In this document: piece by piece, positions 4,946 through 9,960 of the stretch
Numbering within the stretch: position 1 is the stretch's first letter
Layout: each line of letters opens with the position of its first letter
NCBI GenBank assembly: GCA_030648135.1
Contig: JAUSIF010000254.1
Span: 1 to 9,960, forward strand
Length of the DNA stretch: 9,960 nt
From: Xanthobacteraceae bacterium
GTDB lineage: Bacteria > Pseudomonadota > Alphaproteobacteria > Rhizobiales > Xanthobacteraceae
Direction: 5' to 3'
Translations under genes and position numbers: made by a program
The notes under the pieces: model-generated
Database searches by the model: none
The model's input: the letters and a program-made list of their open reading frames with translations, nothing else
Told to the model about the DNA's origin: nothing

Positions 4946-6280
4946 TCAACCGCCGCTCCCTGCTGGCACTGCCTTGTGCGGACGGCCGACCAGCATCACC
5001 AAGAGCTTGCTGTCGGCCAGGAAACGGGCGGCGGCTCGCCGTACGTCTTCCGCGGACACGGCCTCGATCAGCGCATTGCGTCGGTTGATATAGTCGATGC
5101 CGAGATTTTCCAGCTGGATATCGAGAAGCTGCCCGGCGATCTTGCTCGAGGTGTCAAAACGCAGGGCATAGGAGCCGATAAGATAACTCTTGGCTTGGGC
5201 AAGCTCATCCGCAGTCGGCCCCTCGGACGCAATGCGCCGGATTTCCTCGACGATGATCGAGAGTGTTTCAGCCGCACGGTCGTTGCGCGTCGAAACCCCG
5301 CCAAGGAAGAGTCCGGCATGCTGGTACGGCACGAGATGGCTATAGATGGAGTAGGCGAGTCCGCGTTTCTCGCGCACCTCCTTGTAGAGACGCGAGGAGA
5401 AGGTGCCGCCGCCGAGAATGTGGTTCAGCACATAGGCGGGGATAAAATCGGGGTCGACGCGCTTCAGGCCCGGCCCGCCGAAGGTGATGACCGTTTGCGG
5501 CACGTCGAGTTCGATAACTTCACGCTCGCCTATCCCCTGCGGGGCGATTTCTTGGATTGCCGCTAGATCGGGGGTCGCCGGCAGGGCGCCGAAGGCGCGG
5601 TCGACGAGTACGGCGAGGTCCTTCGCCTCGATCGCTCCGACCGTCGCGAGCTTCAAGTTCGAGCGGGCGATCACTCGGCGGTGAAAAGCTCGCAGATCGT
5701 CGGCGGTGATGTGCGGGACCGAGTCGAGCGTGCCCTGGATCGGCTTGCCATAGGGGTGGCCGGGGAAGGCGCGGGCGAACCAGCGCTCGCCGGCAATATC
5801 GCCGGGATTGGTCGAGCGCCGCCGCAGTCCGGCAAGCACCCCGGCCTTCACCCGTTCGACCTCCGCGCCATCAAAACGCGGCGCAGTGAGGGCGAGCCGC
5901 AGAAGATCGAATGCCTGGTCGCGATGTTCGGAGAGGGTCTTGAGCGAGCCGCGCAGCGCGTCTCGCTGCGCGCCGAAGGCCAGGACGACCGCGCGCTCCT
6001 CTATGCGCTCGTGGAAGGCCCGCGCATCGAGCTCGCCCGCCCCCTCGTCGAGCAAGCCGGCGACGAGATTGGCCGTGCCCGGCTTGTCGGCCGGATCCTG
6101 CGCGGCGCCGCCGGTGAAGGCGAACTCGACCGAGATCATCGGCAGGGTGTGGTCGCGCACGTGCCAGACCTCGATGCCGGCCGCAGTCACGATCCGCTCG
6201 ATCTTGGTGGCACGAGCGTCGTTCGGGGTGGCGGAGACGAGGGCGAGGGTCATGGCGGCGAATGCAAGCGGGCGGATCAC
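4946..6280 (-). CDS. M16 family peptidase-like protein, zinc-site-lacking partner subunit
   Basis: 444 residues. The GTG start at 6280 overlaps the TGA of the upstream peptidase gene (GTGA) and follows GGAGAG at 6-base spacing. The frame is open further upstream, but that part is antisense-frame shadow of the neighbour. A signal peptide with an ARA cleavage site (after about residue 24) directs it to the periplasm. It has two M16 halves. Where active members have HxxEH, this one has N71-L-V-A-G75, so no zinc site is present. It retains the C-terminal-half motif REKRGLAY (R303-Y310), with RLYKEV just before, which forms the Arg/Tyr substrate-binding element in M16B enzymes. The pairing matches the known two-gene heterodimeric M16B type in which one subunit gives zinc and the other the R/Y pair. 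Expected role: degradation of peptides or unfolded segments in the periplasm. The substrate is unknown. Confidence 0.9.
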   Translation of the reverse strand: MIRPLAFAAMTLALVSATPNDARATKIERIVTAAGIEVWHVRDHTLPMISVEFAFTGGAAQDPADKPGTANLVAGLLDEGAGELDARAFHERIEERAVVLAFGAQRDALRGSLKTLSEHRDQAFDLLRLALTAPRFDGAEVERVKAGVLAGLRRRSTNPGDIAGERWFARAFPGHPYGKPIQGTLDSVPHITADDLRAFHRRVIARSNLKLATVGAIEAKDLAVLVDRAFGALPATPDLAAIQEIAPQGIGEREVIELDVPQTVITFGGPGLKRVDPDFIPAYVLNHILGGGTFSSRLYKEVREKRGLAYSIYSHLVPYQHAGLFLGGVSTRNDRAAETLSIIVEEIRRIASEGPTADELAQAKSYLIGSYALRFDTSSKIAGQLLDIQLENLGIDYINRRNALIEAVSAEDVRRAAARFLADSKLLVMLVGRPHKAVPAGSGG

Positions 6281-7638
6281 GAACGTCTCTCCGTCGCGGC
6301 CGGGGTCTTGATGAGATGACCGGTCACCGCGCGGCGCAGATCGAGCCAGGTTATAGCCGCATTGCGCACGGATTCGGCGCTCACGGCGCGGATGCGATCC
6401 GGCCAGGTTCTGATCTGATCGAGGCTGAGGCCGGTCACCAGCCCGGCAGCATACATGCGGGCGAGCGTCGCCTGGCTGTCTTGCGCATAGACGACATCGG
6501 CGACGAGCCGGGTCTTCGCCCGTGCTAGCTCGGCCTCGGTGATTCCGTTCGCCGCGACCTCGGCGATGACCGTATCGACGGCCGCTTCGAGCTGCTCGAG
6601 CGAAGTGCCGGGGCGGGGCGAGGCGTGAACGCCGAAGCGGCCCGCATCGAGCGCCATACCCGAGTACCAGGCACCGGCATTGGCGGCGATGCCCTTCTCC
6701 ACCACGAGCGTGCGGTAGAGCCGGCTGATCGAGCCGGAGCCGAGAACATGGGAGAGCAGGTCGAGCGCCTCGGCTTCGCCAGGCTTGGCGGTGCGATAAG
6801 AGGGGGCAAGATAGGTGCGCGAAAGCGCCGGCTGCTGCACGCGCGGATCGGCGAGCACCACGCGCCGGTGCGTGCGCGGCTCGGGCTCGGAGGGGCGCGC
6901 GCGCGGATGCAGGTTGGGCCGGCGTTCGATCCGTCCGTAGGTCTTCTCGGCGAGCGCGCGGACTTCCTCCGACGACACATCTCCGGCTACGACAACCACG
7001 GCGTTGTTCGGGGCGTAGAAGCGGCGGTAGAAAGCGAGCGCCTGCTCGCGGTTGAGGGCGCGGATTTCGTGCTCCCAACCGATGACCGGCCGGCCATAGG
7101 GATGGTTGACGAAGAGTGCGGCTTGCGCGGCCTCGCCAAGCTGCGCGCCGGGATCGTTATCGGTACGGGTGCGGCGCTCCTCGAGGACGACATCGCGCTC
7201 GGACGACACGTTCGCATCGGTGAGCACGAGCCCGGTCATGCGGTCGGCTTCGAAGGCCATGACGGTGTCGAGGCGATCGCGCGCGACGCGCTGGAAATAG
7301 GCGGTGTAGTCCTGCGTGGTGAAGGCATTCTCCTGGCCACCGAGCCGCGCCAGCGTCTCGGAGAAACGGCCGGGCGGATTTTTCGCCGTGCCCTTGAACA
7401 TCAGGTGCTCGAGAAAGTGCGCAAGGCCCGACTTGCCGGATTCTTCGTCGGCCGAGCCGACACGGTACCAGATCATGTGGGTGACGACCGGCGTGCGCAG
7501 GTCGGGAATGACCAGGATATCGAGACCGTTAGCGAGCGTGAATTGGGTAACCGCGGGCCCCGCCGTTTCGGATATGCCGACGCGGGGACCGGCAAGGGTC
7601 GCTGTTCCTGCGATCGCAAGCGCGGCGAGAGTTCGCAT
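6277..7638 (-). CDS. M16 family zinc metallopeptidase, catalytic subunit
   Basis: 453 residues, a pitrilysin-clan (M16B) peptidase. The zinc motif is H74-F-L-E77-H78 (codons 7419-7405), where Glu77 is the catalytic base and the histidines bind zinc. The third ligand is expected in VVLEERR, Glu153 or Glu154, at the usual distance of about 75 residues. A short hydrophobic N-terminus (about 2-17, MRTLAALAIAGTATLAG) suggests export, though the cleavage site is less clear than in its partner. Start choice is uncertain: tandem ATGs lie at 7641 and 7638, with AAAGG giving better spacing to 7638. A GTG at 7653 has GGAGAG nine bases ahead. The stop overlaps the start of the inactive partner by four bases, implying coupled translation and a roughly 1:1 complex. 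PqqF, pitrilysin and mitochondrial processing peptidase beta are relatives, but size and pairing favour the periplasmic M16B type. Confidence 0.92.
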   Translation of the reverse strand: MRTLAALAIAGTATLAGPRVGISETAGPAVTQFTLANGLDILVIPDLRTPVVTHMIWYRVGSADEESGKSGLAHFLEHLMFKGTAKNPPGRFSETLARLGGQENAFTTQDYTAYFQRVARDRLDTVMAFEADRMTGLVLTDANVSSERDVVLEERRTRTDNDPGAQLGEAAQAALFVNHPYGRPVIGWEHEIRALNREQALAFYRRFYAPNNAVVVVAGDVSSEEVRALAEKTYGRIERRPNLHPRARPSEPEPRTHRRVVLADPRVQQPALSRTYLAPSYRTAKPGEAEALDLLSHVLGSGSISRLYRTLVVEKGIAANAGAWYSGMALDAGRFGVHASPRPGTSLEQLEAAVDTVIAEVAANGITEAELARAKTRLVADVVYAQDSQATLARMYAAGLVTGLSLDQIRTWPDRIRAVSAESVRNAAITWLDLRRAVTGHLIKTPAATERRS

Positions 7639-7747
7639 CATTTGCCTTTGCACGGGTTCAGCCTCTCCGGCGCGCAGCGAACTCCCCTCCTGCCGTATCG
7701 GTCCAGGATTCGGGACGCCAAATTGGTAAGCCAAAAGGGTACGTCCT

Positions 7748-7764
7748 GACCGGAGCGGCCGGTC
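7748..7764 (-). other. Hairpin over the stop codon of the secreted-protein gene
   Basis: GACCGG (7748-7753) and CCGGTC (7759-7764) form a perfect 6-base stem with a 5-base loop, covering the TGA of the upstream gene at 7765-7763. No T-run follows, so it is not a convincing terminator. It may protect a 3' end or be chance. The rest of the 124-base gap to the M16 genes shows no clear promoter. Confidence 0.25.
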
Positions 7765-8440
7765 ATCTCTTCTTGTCTTCCGCCGAGCCTGTCCGGTCAT
7801 ACAGAGTAGGCGGCTTGTATTCCTCTCTCTTCGTATCGATGACGCCATAGGGCGCGTTCGATGACGGCGTACGATAGCCGGTCGGCGGCTCGGTCAGGCT
7901 CCTGCGCTCGGGCTCGCCGGCGAAGATTTCGGATTTCTCCGGATCCTTGTTTGACCAGCCCTTGAAGCCGAGCTGGGTAGGGGAATAGCGGTCCTTGCTG
8001 GCCGACAGCTCTTCTCCTGCGGTCATGTATTCCGACTGAGTCTTACGTTTCACCGTGCCGCGGCGTATCTCATCGGGAGTGAGCCGGGCGCCTGAATAGA
8101 ACGCACCGCGCTGTTCCTCGACGGTCCGCTTGTCCCCGGCGGCGGCCCGCTGGCGCTCGATATCAGGGTCGGTCGGCCAGTCCGGGTTTATTTTTCTGAT
8201 GTCGTCCAGACCGCGCGGCGCAACAAGCTCGCTCGAAGGCGGCACCACCAGCGGAGCGCGCTCGCGGTAGTCGATGCCGGGGCCTTCCGGAATATCGAGA
8301 ATGCCCATCTTGCCCAGCATCTGTTGCAGCACAGTGGGCTCCTCGGTCTGTTGTGCCGCGGCGGGAACGGCGCCCGCCCATAGCAGTGCCGCCGCAAGCG
8401 GCAACAGCCGTGAAACTCTCGGAGCTGATCGGATCGGCAT
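7763..8440 (-). CDS. Secreted protein of unknown function, DUF3035-like
   Basis: 225 residues from the ATG at 8440; longer open frame upstream runs into lspA and is not used. The N-terminus is a clear signal peptide: basic start, hydrophobic core (about 11-24) and an AAA|Q site near residue 29. The rest is hydrophilic, rich in Pro, Arg, Glu and Asp, with no membrane segment and no cysteine, and probably partly disordered. Residues 61-75 (RAPLVVPPSS and following LVAP) resemble the RAPL-x-LPP stretch that I associate with alphaproteobacterial DUF3035 proteins. Those are typically encoded beside lspA and M16 genes, as here; this link is inference from motif and position. The WPTDPD motif (88-93) and the Tyr-rich tail (PPTLYDRTG) have no known role. 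The ribosome site is weak (GAG six bases upstream). A periplasmic or outer-membrane-associated role is likely; the function is unknown. Confidence 0.75.
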   Translation of the reverse strand: MPIRSAPRVSRLLPLAAALLWAGAVPAAAQQTEEPTVLQQMLGKMGILDIPEGPGIDYRERAPLVVPPSSELVAPRGLDDIRKINPDWPTDPDIERQRAAAGDKRTVEEQRGAFYSGARLTPDEIRRGTVKRKTQSEYMTAGEELSASKDRYSPTQLGFKGWSNKDPEKSEIFAGEPERRSLTEPPTGYRTPSSNAPYGVIDTKREEYKPPTLYDRTGSAEDKKR

Positions 8441-8501
8441 CTTTTGCTCTTTTGCGCCGCCTTCCAGGCACTTAGAAGGCCGCAAGAGGTACCCCTTGCC
8501 G

Positions 8502-9014
8502 TCAGTGTCCGCCAGATGGCGGCGATTTCGTGGCGTGGGCGACATCGTACAGCAGGCCCACGACTCCGGCAACGATGGCGCTATCGGCAAGGTTAAAGAC
8601 ATACCAGCGCCAGCCGAAGGCATGCAGGGAGACGAAATCGACCACGGCGCCATAGATCGTCCGGTCGAGGGCATTGCCGAGCGCGCCGCCGATCAACAGG
8701 CCGAGCGCGGCCGCGACCAGGCGCGAGGAGGTGCGGGCGATCCAGAACGCGAAAAAGGCCGCGGCGGCGAAATTCAGCGCCACCAGCAACCAGCGTCCGT
8801 ACTCGCTGTCTTGCGGGAACAGCCCATAGCTGATGCCGCGATTGAAGATGAGGACGAGATCGAGGAAAGGCGTGACGAAAAGCGCGTTTCCCAGCCGCAG
8901 ATCGAGAACGCGCAGCACGATGAGCTTCGAGGCCTGATCGGCGAGCACGGTCGCCACGGCGACGGCGAGGCCGAAGCTCGAGCGGGGGCCGAGGAGCTTG
9001 ATGGTCATGCGCAT
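8502..9014 (-). CDS. lspA: Lipoprotein signal peptidase (signal peptidase II)
   Basis: 170 residues. This inner-membrane aspartic protease cleaves the signal peptide of lipoproteins just before the diacylglyceryl-modified cysteine. Four membrane segments are expected (about 12-30, 45-60, 74-93 and 140-157). Conserved blocks are visible: D26-Q-A-S-K, N58-R-G-I-S-Y-G-L-F, the G-G-A-L-G-N114-A-L-D117-R block, catalytic Asp126 in VVDF and catalytic Asp144 in FNLADSAI. All residues needed for activity are present. The ATG at 9014 has GGA eight bases ahead; ATG at 9008 (two residues shorter) is an alternative. It starts 8 bases after the ileS stop, the widely conserved ileS-lspA pairing. The lipoprotein at 4046-4864 is a local substrate candidate. 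Confidence 0.97.
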   Translation of the reverse strand: MRMTIKLLGPRSSFGLAVAVATVLADQASKLIVLRVLDLRLGNALFVTPFLDLVLIFNRGISYGLFPQDSEYGRWLLVALNFAAAAFFAFWIARTSSRLVAAALGLLIGGALGNALDRTIYGAVVDFVSLHAFGWRWYVFNLADSAIVAGVVGLLYDVAHATKSPPSGGH

Positions 9015-9022
9015 CGTTCGTT

Positions 9023-9960
9023 CTATTCCGCCGCGCGGCGGGCGGCATGGAACTCGCGCAGCGCCTGGGCGTCGCGCGGGGTCACGTCGGGATATTGCGG
9101 ATCGGTGCCGACGGCGGGCGAGATCTTCCAGGAGCGGGCGCATTTGGTTCCGCGGGCGAGGTTGGTCACGACGGCAACGCCTGGCGTCTCGGGAAGCCGG
9201 AAGGCGATTGCCGGCCCCTCGCCTTCGACCAGGGTCGCGGCCGAAGTGATGCACACTTCGGCGAGGTCGACATCGACCAGGGCGGCGAAGAGATCGGAAT
9301 CGGCAACATAGACGAATGGGTCGGCCTCGAGCGAGGCGCCGATGCGCTTCTGCACCCGCTCGACCTCGAGCGCGCCGGTGACGACGCGGCGCACCAGGCG
9401 AATCTTGCGCCATTTTTCGGCCAGCGCCTCGTCGCGCCAAGATGCCGGCAGTTCGGGGAAGGTCTGGAGATGCACCGAGCCATCTTCCGAGGGAAAGCGC
9501 GCGAGCCAGACTTCCTCGGCGGTGAAGGCGAGGATCGGCGCGAGCCAGGTCACCAGGCACACAAACACGCGATCGAGCACGGTGAGGCAGGCCTTGCGGG
9601 TGACCGAGGAGATCGGGTCGCAATAGAGCGCGTCCTTGCGCACGTCGAAATAGAAGGCCGAAAGCTCGGATGTCATGAAGGAATTGAGCGCGGCGAAGAC
9701 GCGCTTGTAATCGAACTCGGAATAATGGCGGCGCACCTCCTCGTCGAGTTCCGACAGGCGATGCAGCACGAGCCGCTCGAGCTCGGGCATTTTCTCGAAC
9801 GACACGCGGTCGGGCTCGCGGAAATGGTGCAGGCTGCCCAAGAGCCAGCGCAGGGTGTTGCGCAGCTTGCGGTAGGTATCGACCGTGGTTTTGAGAATTT
9901 CGGGTCCGATGCGGAGATCGTCGGCATAATCGGCGGCGGCGACCCACAAGCGAAGAATAT
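9023..9960 (-). CDS. ileS: Isoleucyl-tRNA synthetase, C-terminal part (5' end outside window)
   Basis: About 311 C-terminal residues; the frame is open to the window edge and begins in the ILRLWVAAADYADD block that normally follows the KMSKS catalytic loop. The Rossmann catalytic and editing domains are therefore outside the window. IleRS attaches isoleucine to its tRNA in the cytoplasm. The visible part is the helical anticodon-binding domain (for example DTYRKLRNTLRWLLG, then the FTAEEVW segment) and the C-terminal extension. At the C-terminus, KCARSWK (Cys codon 9142-9140) corresponds to the start of the E. coli zinc-finger region, but only one cysteine remains and no second CxxC is seen. 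I believe this reduced tail is usual in alphaproteobacterial IleRS. The gene ends in TAG at 9025-9023, 8 bases before lspA, with which it is probably co-transcribed. Confidence 0.97.
   Translation of the reverse strand, partial: ILRLWVAAADYADDLRIGPEILKTTVDTYRKLRNTLRWLLGSLHHFREPDRVSFEKMPELERLVLHRLSELDEEVRRHYSEFDYKRVFAALNSFMTSELSAFYFDVRKDALYCDPISSVTRKACLTVLDRVFVCLVTWLAPILAFTAEEVWLARFPSEDGSVHLQTFPELPASWRDEALAEKWRKIRLVRRVVTGALEVERVQKRIGASLEADPFVYVADSDLFAALVDVDLAEVCITSAATLVEGEGPAIAFRLPETPGVAVVTNLARGTKCARSWKISPAVGTDPQYPDVTPRDAQALREFHAARRAAE

Noticed and set aside
6281..7078. N-terminal extension of the second M16 protein to 710 residues
   Set aside because: The extension lies wholly inside the upstream peptidase gene in another frame. 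The GTG at 6280 has a ribosome site and is followed by a proper signal peptide.
6625..7749. 374-codon plus-strand frame opposite the catalytic M16 gene
   Set aside because: It is the antisense of a gene with an intact HFLEH site and shows no family features of its own.
8502..9947. 481-residue frame that could be read as a fusion onto LspA
   Set aside because: The first 300 codons overlap ileS in a different frame and encode Arg-rich nonsense. LspA is complete from 9014.
1..9960. Defence system, prophage, biosynthetic cluster or other novel multi-gene system
   Set aside because: All genes fall into core-genome families or single unknown envelope proteins. No transposase, integrase, toxin-antitoxin, nuclease or abrupt composition change was seen.

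Overview
This window is GC-rich DNA with compact gene spacing, and every recognisable gene points to an alphaproteobacterium, most likely Hyphomicrobiales (Rhizobiales) or a near relative. Three features support this. The ATP synthase F0 genes stand apart from any F1 genes and carry both a b' and a b subunit in the order atpI-atpB-atpE-atpF'-atpF. The opposite strand has the order ileS-lspA-secreted protein-M16 peptidase pair. The intergenic palindromes resemble ones I recall as common in rhizobial-type genomes; I could not check that recollection by search. The two ends of the window cut through smc (left) and ileS (right).

Plus strand, 1-4002. The C-terminal part of the chromosome-organising ATPase Smc ends at 1148. 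A gene-free stretch of about 300 bases follows, holding a plausible housekeeping promoter (1215-1243) and two palindromic repeats. The F0 operon then runs without interruption: atpI (assembly factor), atpB (subunit a), atpE (c-ring), atpF' and atpF (the two peripheral-stalk b subunits). A third copy of the palindrome lies between atpF' and atpF, just before the ribosome binding site of atpF, which starts with TTG. The key proton-path residues are intact: Arg174, His183, Glu222 and Gln229 in subunit a, and Glu58 in subunit c. The F0 sector therefore looks functional and proton-driven.

Minus strand, 4046-9960 (read right to left). The 3' end of ileS is followed 8 bases later by lspA (signal peptidase II). 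Next come a small secreted protein of unknown function, then two M16 zinc-peptidase-family genes overlapping by 4 bases. The first M16 gene has the HxxEH zinc site. The second has lost it but keeps the Arg/Tyr motif, as expected for a two-gene heterodimeric M16B protease. Last is a separately promoted lipoprotein of unknown function that converges on atpF. LspA would process this lipoprotein, so the left-hand strand encodes envelope protein maturation and turnover.

I found no tRNA, rRNA, CRISPR array, insertion sequence, phage gene or obvious horizontally acquired island. Most of the window is ordinary core genome. The parts worth a second look are the palindrome family around the atp genes, the two uncharacterised envelope proteins, and the division of active-site residues between the M16 partners.
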